64,000 nt of DNA, taken from positions 186,001 through 250,000 of the forward strand of contig JBJOKE010000003.1 in the NCBI GenBank assembly GCA_046046245.1. Direction: 5' to 3'. Source of the DNA: UBA4615 sp046046245. Its GTDB lineage: Bacteria; Pseudomonadota; Gammaproteobacteria; Burkholderiales; Burkholderiaceae_E. Under the pieces are notes generated by a model. The model worked only from the letters and a program-made list of their open reading frames with translations, was not told where the DNA came from and searched no databases. The translations under genes and the position numbers were made by a program. Below, in pieces: positions 20,096-28,593 of the stretch (within the stretch, counting starts at the first letter, position 1; each line of letters opens with the position of its first letter).

Positions 20096-21130
20096 CTAGC
20101 CGCCCGCCTTCGACACCCCCGCCGCCGCGTTCGCCTCGTCCAGCGCCGGCCGCGCCACCTCCACGCCCGGCGTCGAGAACTGCAGCACCCGGTCGCCCGG
20201 CGTGGGGTTCAGCATCAGCCGCGTGACGTCCGGCCGCGCGTAGTGGCCGGCCGGATCGGCCGCCGCCTTCGCCAGCGTGATCATCCCGAGGTCGAGCTCG
20301 GCGATCACCAGCTCCTCGGCGAACTCCGAGCTCGCCTGCGCGAGCGGCCTGCCGTCGGGCGCGTAGATCACCGTGAAGCCGCCGCCCGCCTGCAGCAGCG
20401 CCCGCTTCATGTCGTCGGTGCACAGCGTCTCCACCATCTCCTTCGAGACCGTGGCGCAGGGCGCGAGCACGAAGCAGCTGCCCTCCAGCGCGTACATGCG
20501 GCTCGCCGCGTTGTTCGCCTCCGGCCCGAGCGCGTAGGCCGCGCCCTTGTACAGCGAGAAGCTCGGCCAGGCGGCCACGTGCACCTGCTCGTTCTGCGCG
20601 TACATCGCGTACTTCGACAGCGGCTGCAGGTGCTCCCAGCAGCACAGCGCGCCGATGCGGCCGAGCGGCGTGGCGTGCACCGCGAGATGGCTGCCGTCGC
20701 CCTCGCCGAAGATCGTCCGCTCGACGTGGGTGGGCTTGAGCTTGCGGCGGATCGCGATGGTCTCGCCGTCGGGCCCGATGATCCACTGCCCCATGTAGAG
20801 GCTGCCGCCGGCGCGCTCGCTGTGGCCCATCACCACGGTGATCCCGTGGCGCCTCGCGGCGGCCGCGATTCGCCCCGCCTGCGGCGAGCCGTAGACCAGC
20901 GACTCGTCGTGGTAGCGCTGGATGAACTGCATGCCCCAGGCGGGCGAATCGAGCCATGCGAACCACGGGTAGCCGGGCAGCCAGGTCTCGGGGAAGGCGA
21001 TCAGCGACACGCCCTGCGACGCGGCGTCGGCGATGAACGCGATCGCCTTGTCGATCGACGCGTCGAGGTCCATGAACACGGGTGCGGCCTGCACGGCCGC
21101 GGCCTTGAACTTCGGATGGGTGACGGGCAC
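20096..21130 (-). CDS. Nitrilase (carbon-nitrogen hydrolase family)
   Basis: 344 residues from GTG 21130, with GAGGAG upstream. The catalytic triad is visible: Glu48 in LIAFPETWLPGYPWF, Lys130 in RRKLKPTHVERT, and Cys164 in GRIGALCCWEHLQP. FGEGDGSHL and YAMYAQNEQVHVAAWPS are true-nitrilase motifs, so it should turn nitriles into carboxylic acid plus ammonia. Its length is normal for the family. A divergent AraC-type gene 188 bases away looks like the usual nitrile-responsive regulator. Confidence 0.92.
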   Translation of the reverse strand: MPVTHPKFKAAAVQAAPVFMDLDASIDKAIAFIADAASQGVSLIAFPETWLPGYPWFAWLDSPAWGMQFIQRYHDESLVYGSPQAGRIAAAARRHGITVVMGHSERAGGSLYMGQWIIGPDGETIAIRRKLKPTHVERTIFGEGDGSHLAVHATPLGRIGALCCWEHLQPLSKYAMYAQNEQVHVAAWPSFSLYKGAAYALGPEANNAASRMYALEGSCFVLAPCATVSKEMVETLCTDDMKRALLQAGGGFTVIYAPDGRPLAQASSEFAEELVIAELDLGMITLAKAAADPAGHYARPDVTRLMLNPTPGDRVLQFSTPGVEVARPALDEANAAAGVSKAGG

Positions 21131-21318
21131 GGCGGTCTCCTCGAGGTGGGTGGGACGGCCCGAGACTGCGCGTTCGCCGCGTGGTCCGCTTTGCATCGCG
21201 TCGCAGCGGTCTTGACCGTGGATCGCAGCGCGCGCGGCACGCCGGCCCGGCGGCGATCCGCCGTTGACCGCGGCCCCGCCCGCCGCGCAGACTGCCCGCT
21301 CGCCCGGGAGACCGCCGC

Positions 21319-22278
21319 ATGGGCCAGCTGCTCACCACCGACACCGTCGCGCCGCGCGACCGCCTCGCCTACTGGAACGACGCGATCTGCGACGTCTACG
21401 TCCAGCTCGAGTGCGACGCGCTGCACGACGCCGGGTCCTTCGACGGCCGCATCCGTCAGGACCGCCTGGGCTCGCTCGAGCTGTCGCGGGTGACGAGCCG
21501 GGCGCAGCGCGTGCGGCACGGGGCCGCGCAGATCGCGCGGGCCTCCGAGGACTGGTGCCTGGTGAGCCTGCAGACCCGGGGCCGCGGCACGCTCTCGCAG
21601 GACGGCCGCGACGCGGTGCTCGAGCCCGGCGACTTCGCGCTCTACGACAGCACCCGCCCCTACACGCTGCGCTTCGACGGCGACTTCGAGCAGATCGTGC
21701 TGATGCTGCCGGGCCCGATGCTGCGTTCGCAGCTGCGCGCGAGCGAACGGCTGACCGCGACCACCGTCTGCGGTCGCCGCGGCGCGGGCCAGCTCGCGAT
21801 CCGGATGATCGAGACGCTGGCCCGCGACGTGGGCACGCTCGAGCCCGAGTCGGCGGCCGCGGTGTCGGACTCGGTCGCCAGCATCCTCGTGGCCGGGCTG
21901 CGCACGCTGCCCGCGGCCCGTGGCGATGGTGCGCCGACACCGGTCGCGCTGCACCGCGAGCGGATCCGCACCCATGTCCGCGCGCGGCTGCGCGATCCGG
22001 CCCTGTCGGTGGCGGGGATCGCGCAGGCGCTCAGGATCTCGCCCAGCACCGTGCACCGCGCCTTCCAGGGCGAACCGCTGTCGGTCGCGCAGTGGATCCT
22101 CGCCCAGCGGCTCGACGCGGTACGCCGCGACCTCGCCGACCCGGCGCTGGCCAGGCGGCCGGTCAGCGCGATCGCCTTCGACTGGGGCTTCAACGACGCG
22201 GCGCATTTCTCGCGCGCGTTCCGGGAGCGCTTCGGCTGCTCGCCGCGGGACTGCCGGGGACGCGGACCGGCGGGCTGA
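21319..22278 (+). CDS. AraC-family transcriptional regulator, probable nitrilase activator
   Basis: 319 residues. The N-terminal half resembles the AraC-binding-like domain of NitR/FeaR proteins (RDRLAYWNDAICDVYVQLEC, LEPGDFALYDSTRPYTLRF). The C-terminal half is a double helix-turn-helix (LSVAGIAQALRISPSTVHRAF, PVSAIAFDWGFNDAAHFSRAFRERFG). GGGAG precedes ATG by nine bases. Divergent orientation to the nitrilase suggests it activates that gene in response to a nitrile or amide. Confidence 0.88.
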   Translation: MGQLLTTDTVAPRDRLAYWNDAICDVYVQLECDALHDAGSFDGRIRQDRLGSLELSRVTSRAQRVRHGAAQIARASEDWCLVSLQTRGRGTLSQDGRDAVLEPGDFALYDSTRPYTLRFDGDFEQIVLMLPGPMLRSQLRASERLTATTVCGRRGAGQLAIRMIETLARDVGTLEPESAAAVSDSVASILVAGLRTLPAARGDGAPTPVALHRERIRTHVRARLRDPALSVAGIAQALRISPSTVHRAFQGEPLSVAQWILAQRLDAVRRDLADPALARRPVSAIAFDWGFNDAAHFSRAFRERFGCSPRDCRGRGPAG

Positions 22279-22332
22279 CGCGGACGGCGCGGGCCGGGGC
22301 CGCGAGACAGTCGCCGCGAGGCCGCCGACGTT

Positions 22333-22830
22333 TCAGCGGAAACGTGGATCCGACGGATTCCCGACCGTCGCCCGCTCCCGCATCGCCACCAGCTGGCACG
22401 CCGCACCGGGCTTGGGCACCCAGACGAACGCGTTCTGCCCGTAGCGTCGCGCGAGCGCGGCGGCCGATTCGCGCGACAGCCCGAAGGCGGCGACCGAGGA
22501 TTCGGCGGGCCACCGCCCCGCGGGGTCGCGGCCCGACGCGGGCAGCATCGGGATGCGGCGCTCGGCCAGCTCGGCCTCCAGCGCGCGCTGCGCGGCGTCG
22601 TTCTCGTCGGCCTCGGCCGGACGGCTCCACGGGTTGTGCGCGGTGAGCACCGCGGCGGTGGACGCCCTCCGCGCACGCATCAGCGCGGTCAGCATGTCGC
22701 TCGCCTCGTCGATCCGCAGGACGATCTCGCCGTCGGGCGCGTCGACGACATAGTGCGCCGAGAGGTAGGCGGCCCAGAGCGCGGGGTCGATCGGCTCGCG
22801 GGGCGCGGGGGGCGGGCTGCGCTCGGTCAT
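22333..22830 (-). CDS. DUF3293 domain-containing protein
   Basis: 165 residues starting MTERSPPPAPREPIDPALWAA. Recognisable DUF3293 segments are AVLTAHNPWSRPAEADENDAA, RRIPMLPASGRDPAGRWPAES and AARYGQNAFVWVPKPG-like text near the end. It is a small soluble protein without a leader. No function is established that I know of. It stands alone between two regulator genes. Confidence 0.8.
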   Translation of the reverse strand: MTERSPPPAPREPIDPALWAAYLSAHYVVDAPDGEIVLRIDEASDMLTALMRARRASTAAVLTAHNPWSRPAEADENDAAQRALEAELAERRIPMLPASGRDPAGRWPAESSVAAFGLSRESAAALARRYGQNAFVWVPKPGAACQLVAMRERATVGNPSDPRFR

Positions 22831-22988
22831 GGTCCGATGTCGCGTTCCGATGGGACCGGGGGATACTGACACGGATGGAGCTGCTCGTCAGGCTCGACGA
22901 CGGGCGCGATCGCGAGCGGGCGCGGGCGGTGCTCGCGGCGCAGGCGCGGGACGCGCGCCCCCCCGTCCGAACGGTCGTGGACCGCCGG

Positions 22989-23669
22989 TCAGCGCCCGGC
23001 CGCCATCGCGGCGAACCGCGCCAGCACCGCCTCCACGTGCGCCTTGCGCGCCCGCGCGCCCGGCAGCCGGTCGGCCATGCCGCCGTCGACCAGCAGGCTC
23101 GCGAGGCCGTGGACCTGCGACCAGTGCAGCGTGGCCAGCACCTCGTCGGGCGCGCCGTGGACGAGCGCCACCATCCGCACCAGCTCGCCATGCGCGCGGT
23201 CGCCGGCCTCGGCCACGGCGGGGAAACGCGCCGGGTCGCACAGCTCGGGGCGGAACATGATGCGGAAGCGCCCCGGCTGCTCGAGCGCGAAACCCACGTA
23301 GGCGCGCCCCGCCTCGAGCAGCACGCGGCGGGCGTCGTGCCGCGCGGCGCCGTCGTTGGCGCGCGCGAGTCGGTCGGCCAGCATCGTGAAGCCACTCGCC
23401 ACCAGCTCGGCGAGGATCGCCTCGCGGTCGGCGAAGTGGTGGTAGGGCGCCTGATGCGTGACGCCGGCGCGGCGCGCCACCTCGCGCATGCTGAGCGCCC
23501 CCAGTCCTTCGCTGCGCAGCAGCCCGTCGGCCGCCTCGAGGATGCGGTGGCGCAGGTCCGGGATCTCGGTCTCGCGGCGCGACGCGGCAGCGGGCGTCGT
23601 CGTGCCGGCGGCGGGCCTCGCGGCGGACGGGGTTCGGGCGGGGGCGGGCATCGGCATCGGCATCGGCAT
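22989..23669 (-). CDS. TetR/AcrR-family transcriptional regulator with Met-Pro repeat N-terminus
   Basis: About 226 residues from the most upstream ATG of a Met-Pro repeat. The helix-turn-helix is RHRILEAADGLLRSEGLGALSMREVARRAGVTHQAPYHHFADREAILAEL, here cut by position: residues about 37-85. The C-terminal ligand domain resembles TetR_C_33 types. The frame continues upstream through a poly-Pro tract to ATG 23816, but that would place the GACACTGTC operator inside the gene. The start is therefore uncertain among four repeated ATGs. It probably represses itself and the divergent membrane-protein genes. Confidence 0.8.
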   Translation of the reverse strand: MPMPMPMPAPARTPSAARPAAGTTTPAAASRRETEIPDLRHRILEAADGLLRSEGLGALSMREVARRAGVTHQAPYHHFADREAILAELVASGFTMLADRLARANDGAARHDARRVLLEAGRAYVGFALEQPGRFRIMFRPELCDPARFPAVAEAGDRAHGELVRMVALVHGAPDEVLATLHWSQVHGLASLLVDGGMADRLPGARARKAHVEAVLARFAAMAAGR

Positions 23670-23706
23670 CGGTGGCGGTGGCGGTGGCGGTGGCGGTGGC
23701 GGTGGG
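23647..23706. repeat. Hexanucleotide repeats (GGCATC x4, GGTGGC x5) at the TetR N-terminus
   Basis: Four GGCATC units run directly into five GGTGGC units and a partial copy (plus-strand view). On the minus strand they encode Pro-Pro then Met-Pro repeats and hold the candidate start codons. The six-base period preserves the frame, so copy-number change would alter the N-terminus or start choice without killing the gene. Confidence 0.85.
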
Positions 23707-23778
23707 TCCGGTTCGCGCCCGGCGGGGCGCCGTTCGCGCCGCCCGGACGTCGCTCCGTCGCGGCGCGTCCGGCCGTAC

Positions 23779-23834
23779 TTGACACTGTCTACTCTACCAC
23801 CTAACCTGCGATCCATGCGCTAGACACTGTCTAG
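23779..23834 (+). promoter_or_regulatory. Two GACACTGTC operator-like palindromes with a promoter-like TTGACA
   Basis: GACACTGTC occurs at 23781-23789 and again at 23823-23831, 42 bases apart (about four helical turns). The second copy extends to a perfect 15-bp palindrome CTAGACACTGTCTAG (23820-23834). The first overlaps TTGACA (23779-23784), a perfect -35 for the plus strand, with a poor -10 (TAACCT, 17-base spacer). This is the arrangement expected for TetR repression of the membrane-protein operon starting at 23888. Confidence 0.6.
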
Positions 23835-23887
23835 AGCCCGCCCGCCACCGAACCACCGCCGCGCCCCCGCGCGGCCCGGAGCCCGAG

Positions 23888-24031
23888 ATGGACCACGCCC
23901 TGCCCGACGCCGCCGCCCAGGCCGAGCCCTGCCCCTACGCCCGACCGATCGCCGCGATCGCGGCCGCGCTCGCCACCGTCTCCACGGTGGCCGGGCTGGT
24001 GGCGCTCACCGTGATGACGGCGCTGGTCTGA
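23888..24031 (+). CDS. Small single-span membrane protein, 47 residues
   Basis: Encodes MDHALPDAAAQAEPCPYARP followed by one hydrophobic helix of about 26 residues ending TVMTALV. A GGAG site is about seven bases upstream. The stop is two bases before the next ATG, implying tight coupling with the ABA4-like gene. Too short to assign to a family; coding is supported by spacing and a sensible membrane topology. Confidence 0.6.
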   Translation: MDHALPDAAAQAEPCPYARPIAAIAAALATVSTVAGLVALTVMTALV

Positions 24032-24033
24032 CC

Positions 24034-24495
24034 ATGGTCGCGCCCGACACCGTCTTCGCCGTGGCCAACGGCCTCGCGCTGCCCGCCTGGGTGGCGCTCG
24101 CCGCATCGCCGCCGAACGCCCGCTGGACCCGCTGGACCTGGGCGCTCACCGGCCGCGCACTGCCGCTCGTCTTCGCCGTCGCCTACGTCGCGCTGCTGCT
24201 GACGAGCCCGGCGTCCGAAGGCGGCGGCTTCGGTTCGATCGTGCAGGTCCGCGCACTCTTCGCGGTGGACCACGCGCTCACCGCGGGCTGGCTCCACTAC
24301 CTCGCGTTCGACCTCTTCGTGGGCACCTGGATCGCGCGCCGCGCGGGCGAGCTCGGTCTGCCGCACTGGGCGATCGTGCCGGTGCTGGGCCTGACCTTCC
24401 TGTTCGGGCCGGCCGGGCTGCTCGCGTTCGTCGTGCTGCGCGCGGCGCTGCGGCCGGCGTCGCTGCGCGCGGCTGCCGCGGGAGCCGCGCGATGA
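24034..24495 (+). CDS. ABA4-like family (DUF4281) membrane protein
   Basis: 153 residues with four predicted helices. Family features are FAVANGLALPAWVALAASP at the start, then VDHALTAGWLHYLAFDLFVGTW and LTFLFGPAGLLAFVVLR. Plant ABA4 acts in neoxanthin synthesis; the bacterial role is unknown. It lies between a 47-residue membrane protein and another integral membrane protein, overlapping the latter by four bases (ATGA). Confidence 0.82.
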   Translation: MVAPDTVFAVANGLALPAWVALAASPPNARWTRWTWALTGRALPLVFAVAYVALLLTSPASEGGGFGSIVQVRALFAVDHALTAGWLHYLAFDLFVGTWIARRAGELGLPHWAIVPVLGLTFLFGPAGLLAFVVLRAALRPASLRAAAAGAAR

Positions 24496-25292
24496 GCGCC
24501 CACACGACGACGCTGCCGCGTGCGCCCGGGCGCGGCCCGTTCGCAGACCTGGTCCGGCGCGAGCCGACCCTCGCGTGTTTCGGCCTCGCGCTGCTGGTGG
24601 CCCTGGTGCCCGCCGCGATCGCGGCGGGCCTGGACGATCGGACGCTGCGCGACGCGAACGTCTGGATCAAGCCGATGAAGTTCCTCGCGTCGGTGGCGGT
24701 CTTCGCGTGGACCACCGCGTGGTTCGTCGGCCTGCTGCCCGAGACGCGACGCCGCGCGCGGCCGGTGCGCGCGGTCGTGGCGCTGGTGGTGGCCTGCGGC
24801 GGCTTCGAGGTGGCCTACATCGTGCTGCAGGCGGCGCTCGGCCAGGGCTCGCACTACAACGTCGGTGACCCGCTGCACGCGGCGCTCTACGGGCTGATGG
24901 GCGCGGCGGCCGTGGCGCTCACCGCCACCCAGGGCGTGCTCGCGATCGAGGTGGCCCGCCACGGCACGCCGGCGCGCGGCAGCGCGTGGCGCGACGCCGT
25001 GGTCTGGGGGCTCGCGCTGTCGGCGGTGCTGGGCATCGTCTCGGGCGCGATGCTGGGCGGCCGCCAGCCGCCCTCGGGCGGCGTGGCGGTGCTGGGCTGG
25101 CACGCGGCGGGCGACCTGCGGCCCGCGCACTTCGTCGGCCTGCACGCGCACCAGCTGCTGCCGCTCGCGGGGCTCGTGCTGCAGGCCCTGTGGCCGGGCT
25201 CGATGCGCACCGCGCGCGTGGCGTTCGCGGTCCTGGCGGCGGCCTATGTCGCGGGCTGGGCGGCGCTGACGGCGGCGGGGCTGGCCCGCTGA
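24492..25292 (+). CDS. Polytopic inner-membrane protein of unknown function
   Basis: 266 residues with about seven hydrophobic helices. Distinctive segments are DANVWIKPMKFLASVAVFAWTT near residue 55 and HFVGLHAHQLLPLAGLVLQ near residue 218, whose His residues lie in or near helices. Proteins with WxKPxKF and HxHQ motifs are common partners of ABA4-like genes. Start overlaps the previous stop (ATGA). It is probably controlled by the TetR upstream. Confidence 0.75.
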   Translation: MSAHTTTLPRAPGRGPFADLVRREPTLACFGLALLVALVPAAIAAGLDDRTLRDANVWIKPMKFLASVAVFAWTTAWFVGLLPETRRRARPVRAVVALVVACGGFEVAYIVLQAALGQGSHYNVGDPLHAALYGLMGAAAVALTATQGVLAIEVARHGTPARGSAWRDAVVWGLALSAVLGIVSGAMLGGRQPPSGGVAVLGWHAAGDLRPAHFVGLHAHQLLPLAGLVLQALWPGSMRTARVAFAVLAAAYVAGWAALTAAGLAR

Positions 25293-25438
25293 CCCGCGCA
25301 GCCGCAAGGCGAAGCGGTCACACGGCGACGGGAGACGGGCGCGACCCGACGCGGCTGACGGCGGGTGCACCGACACCGGCGCCCGGCGCGCCGCTGCCGT
25401 ATGCTCGCGCCTCCAACGAGGACGAGGAGGCGGGGATC

Positions 25439-26194
25439 GTGTTCAGGCTCGACGGCAAGGTGGCGCTGGTCAGCGGCGCATCGCGGGGGCTCGGCTGGGC
25501 GATGGCGCAGGCGCTCGCGCGCAGCGGCGCGCACGTGGTGCTCAACGGTCGCGACACGGCCGCGCTCGACGCGCGGCGCGCGGAGCTGGCCCGCGAGGGG
25601 CTGAAGGGCGAGGTCGCGGCCTTCGACGTCACCGACACCGCCGCGATGACCGCCGCGGTGCAGGACACCGTGGCGCGGCACGGCCGGCTCGACATCCTCT
25701 GCGCGAACGCCGGCATCCAGCACCGCAGCCCGATCGTGGACTTCCCGATCGACGACTTCCGCCGCGTGATCGAGACCAACCTCACCGCGGTGTGGGCGCT
25801 CGCGAAGGAGGCCGCGAAGGTGATGCAGCCGGCGAAGCGCGGCCGCATCGTCATCACCGGATCGATGACGGCGCTCGCCGCGCGACCCACGGTCTCGGCC
25901 TACATCGCGTCGAAGGGCGCGGTCCATGCGCTCACGCGCTCGCTGGCGGTGGAGCTCGGCCCGCACGGAGTCACGGTCAACTGCATCGCGCCCGGCTACT
26001 TCGGCACGGAGATGAACACCGCCCTGGTCAACGACGAGAAGTTCTCCGGCTGGGTCACCGGCCGCACCCCTGTGGGACGCTGGGGCCGGCCCGAGGAGAT
26101 CGGCGCGGCGGCGGTCTACCTCGCCTCGGACGAGGCGGCCTTCGTCAACGGCCACACCCTGGTGGTCGACGGCGGCTTCACGGCCGCGCTGTGA
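25439..26194 (+). CDS. Short-chain dehydrogenase/reductase (FabG/gluconate 5-dehydrogenase-like)
   Basis: 251 residues from GTG 25439, with AGGAGG nine bases upstream. The cofactor motif is SGASRGLG, the structural motif CANAG, the catalytic Ser is in ITGSMTA and the catalytic pair in YIASK. VNCIAPGYFGTEMNTAL and the C-terminal FVNGHTLVVDGGF are classical SDR features. It probably oxidises or reduces a hydroxy/keto group with NAD(P). The stop overlaps the next SDR gene (GTGA), so the two are co-translated. Confidence 0.92.
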   Translation: MFRLDGKVALVSGASRGLGWAMAQALARSGAHVVLNGRDTAALDARRAELAREGLKGEVAAFDVTDTAAMTAAVQDTVARHGRLDILCANAGIQHRSPIVDFPIDDFRRVIETNLTAVWALAKEAAKVMQPAKRGRIVITGSMTALAARPTVSAYIASKGAVHALTRSLAVELGPHGVTVNCIAPGYFGTEMNTALVNDEKFSGWVTGRTPVGRWGRPEEIGAAAVYLASDEAAFVNGHTLVVDGGFTAAL

Positions 26195-26937
26195 ACGACG
26201 CGGGCGCGGTCGTCTTCGGCGCCTCGGGCGGGCTGGGGGCGGCCTTCGTCGACGCGCTGGTGGCGCGCGGCGGGCACGCCACGGTGCTCGCGCTGTCGCG
26301 CTCGGGGCCGGCCTCGCCGGAGGCGTCGATCGCAGCCGGCGGCACGCGGGTGGTGCGCGCCCGCGCCGACGTGACCGACGAGGCCTCGATCGCCGCGGCC
26401 GCCGCACTCGCGCGCGGGCTCGCGCCGCCGCGGCTCGCGATCGTGGCCACCGGGCTGCTGCACGCGCCCGACGGGCTGCGGCCGGAGAAGTCGCTCGCGA
26501 TGCTCGATCCCGCGCGGCTCGCGCGGCTGTTCGCGGTCAACGCGTCCGGCCCGGCGCTGGTCGCCAAGCACCTGCTGCCGGCGATGCCGCGCGAGGGCCG
26601 CGCGACCTTCGCCGCGGTCTCGGCCCGCGTGGGCTCGATCTCGGACAACCGGCTGGGCGGCTGGTACGGCTATCGCGCGTCGAAGGCGGCGCTGAACATG
26701 CTGCTGCGCACGGCCGCCATCGAATGGGCGCGGACCGCGCGCGAGGGCGTCTGCGTGGGGCTGCACCCGAGCACGGTGGACACGGGGCTGTCGAAGCCGT
26801 TCCAGGCGAACGTGGCGGACGGGAAGCTCTTCACGCCCGCGCAGTCGGCCGCGATGCTGCTCGACGTGCTCGCGCGGCTCGGGCCGGCGGACTCGGGCAG
26901 GGTGTTCGCGTGGGACGGCACGGAAGTGCCGGCCTGA
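26191..26937 (+). CDS. Short-chain dehydrogenase/reductase, CsgA-like
   Basis: 248 residues from GTG 26191, inside the previous gene's stop. The cofactor motif is GASGGLG, and the catalytic Tyr-Lys pair is in GWYGYRASKAALNML. ATGLLHAPDGLRPEKSL and LHPSTVDTGLSKPFQ match the CsgA/YciK-like group, which lacks a clear NNAG motif. Many such proteins act with a partner SDR. The substrate is unknown. Confidence 0.88.
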   Translation: MNDAGAVVFGASGGLGAAFVDALVARGGHATVLALSRSGPASPEASIAAGGTRVVRARADVTDEASIAAAAALARGLAPPRLAIVATGLLHAPDGLRPEKSLAMLDPARLARLFAVNASGPALVAKHLLPAMPREGRATFAAVSARVGSISDNRLGGWYGYRASKAALNMLLRTAAIEWARTAREGVCVGLHPSTVDTGLSKPFQANVADGKLFTPAQSAAMLLDVLARLGPADSGRVFAWDGTEVPA

Positions 26938-26944
26938 GCGCCGG

Positions 26945-27157
26945 TCAGGCCAGCACCACCACCACCGCCCCCTCGGCCACCCGCTCGCCCTCGGCCACGC
27001 GGATCTCGGCCACGGTGCCGGCGGTCGGCGCCTCGACGGGGATCTCCATCTTCATCGACTCGACGATCACCAGCGGCTCCCCTTCGGCCACCTGCTGGCC
27101 CACGGTCACCTCGACCTTCCACACGCTGCCCGCCACCTCGGTGCGCACCGCCGCCAT
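26945..27157 (-). CDS. Stand-alone biotin carboxyl carrier-type protein, 70 residues
   Basis: A single biotinyl/lipoyl domain with the biotinylation motif ESMKMEIP (Lys about 36), plus GTVAEIRVAEGERVAEGAVV at the C-terminus. No carboxylase or carboxyltransferase gene is in the window. Similar small carriers serve acyl-CoA carboxylases encoded elsewhere. Start ATG 27157 with a GGGAGA site. It is convergent with the SDR pair, seven bases apart. Confidence 0.9.
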   Translation of the reverse strand: MAAVRTEVAGSVWKVEVTVGQQVAEGEPLVIVESMKMEIPVEAPTAGTVAEIRVAEGERVAEGAVVVVLA

Positions 27158-27336
27158 CGTCTCGTCTCCCGTCCCGTCGCGTCGTTCCCGCGAACTCTAG
27201 CGCGGCCGGCGGGATCGGCGCCCGCGACCCCCGTGCGATCGACACGCGGTCACCGCCTGGCTGCCGCCGGTCCGCCGCCGTCGGCCGCTGCTCGCCGAGT
27301 CGGGCGCACCGCGACGGGGCGTGGCCCAATCTGCAG

Positions 27337-28593
27337 ATGCTCCTGCTCTTCGACGTCCGGACGCTGTTCTTCGTCGGCGCGCTCACTGCGCTGGCATGCA
27401 CCGGGATGCTGTGGACGAGCCGCGCCCTGCACGGACCGTCGCGCGAAGGGCTGGTCTGGGCCGCCGGCTCGCAGGCCGCCTTCGGGCTGGCGATGGGGCT
27501 GCTGGCGTTGCGCGGCGGCCTGCCGGACCTGCTCACGGTCGGCGTGGCGAGCGTGCTGGGTACCGGCGCGGCGGCGTTCGCCTACGAGAGCGTGCGCCGG
27601 CTGGTGCGCGCGCGGCCGATGCCGGGGCTCGCCTGGGGGACGCTGGGCGCGCTGGTGCTGTTCCACGCGGCCTTCGGCAACGCGCTCGACGCCGAGCACG
27701 TGACGGTGCGGCTGCAGCTGAACTCGATCGTCCACGCGGCCTTCGCGTTCGCCGCGCTGCCGCTCATCCAACGCGCGCTGGCCTCGGGCAGCGACGCGGC
27801 GGTGCCGCTGCGCTGGCTGCTCGGCGTCACCGTGGTCTTCGCCGTGGGGCAGCTGTCGCGCACCGGCTTGACGATCGTGCTCGGCGAGCGGATGTCGGTC
27901 ACCGGCATCGTGGAGGGGCCGGTGCAGATGCTGATGCCCACGGTGTTCGCGCTCGGGCCGATGGTCTGGTCGATGATCCTCATCGGGCTGGTCAACGGGC
28001 GGCTGTCGGCCGAGCTCTGGCGGCTCGCGACGGTGGACGCCCTGACCGGCGTGCGCACGCGACGCAGCTTCCTCGAGGGCGCGCGCCGCGTGCTCGATCG
28101 CGGCGGCCGCCCCGTGCTGCTGCTGCTGGACCTGGACCGCTTCAAGCAGATCAACGACCGGTTCGGCCACGCGAGCGGCGACCGCGTGCTGGCCCGTTTC
28201 GCGAAGCTGCTGCGCGACACGTCGCCCGAGGGCACGCTGGTGGGCCGCTACGGCGGCGAGGAGTTCTGCCTGCTGCTGCCCGACGCCTCGCCCGAGGCCG
28301 GCCGGCTGCATGCGCAGCGGCTGTGCGATGCGGTGCGCGCGGTGGCCTTCGGACTGGCGACCGAGACGCCGGTGACGGTATCGATCGGCGTGGCCTCGAC
28401 GCCCGACGGCGCCACGCTCGAGGAGCTGCTCCTCGCCGCCGACCGCCGCCTCTACCGCGCGAAGGCCGAGGGCCGCGACCGCGTGGTGGCCGAGGACGCG
28501 CCGAGCGCACCCGAGACGGTGCCGTGGTCCTCGCTGCAGCTCGACGCGGCCGACGGGCCGCCGTCCGAGCGCGAGCGCCGGCTCATGTCCTGA
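27337..28593 (+). CDS. Membrane-anchored diguanylate cyclase (GGDEF domain, GGEEF type)
   Basis: 418 residues. About six transmembrane helices fill residues 1-220. The GGDEF domain follows: LDLDRFKQINDRFGHASGDRV and the active-site loop VGRYGGEEFCLLLP near residue 306. GGEEF is a catalytically competent variant, so it should make cyclic di-GMP from GTP. The product-inhibition I-site (RxxD five residues upstream) is absent: that position reads PEGT. The sensor region has no recognised domain. Confidence 0.9.
   Translation: MLLLFDVRTLFFVGALTALACTGMLWTSRALHGPSREGLVWAAGSQAAFGLAMGLLALRGGLPDLLTVGVASVLGTGAAAFAYESVRRLVRARPMPGLAWGTLGALVLFHAAFGNALDAEHVTVRLQLNSIVHAAFAFAALPLIQRALASGSDAAVPLRWLLGVTVVFAVGQLSRTGLTIVLGERMSVTGIVEGPVQMLMPTVFALGPMVWSMILIGLVNGRLSAELWRLATVDALTGVRTRRSFLEGARRVLDRGGRPVLLLLDLDRFKQINDRFGHASGDRVLARFAKLLRDTSPEGTLVGRYGGEEFCLLLPDASPEAGRLHAQRLCDAVRAVAFGLATETPVTVSIGVASTPDGATLEELLLAADRRLYRAKAEGRDRVVAEDAPSAPETVPWSSLQLDAADGPPSERERRLMS

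Noticed and set aside
23647..23706. Repeat array considered as a CRISPR fragment
   Set aside because: Units are six bases, contiguous and without spacers; it is a coding microsatellite.
23670..23816. Upstream extension of the TetR gene to ATG 23816
   Set aside because: It would place the first GACACTGTC operator inside the coding region and begins with sequence unlike TetR proteins, followed by a poly-Pro tract.
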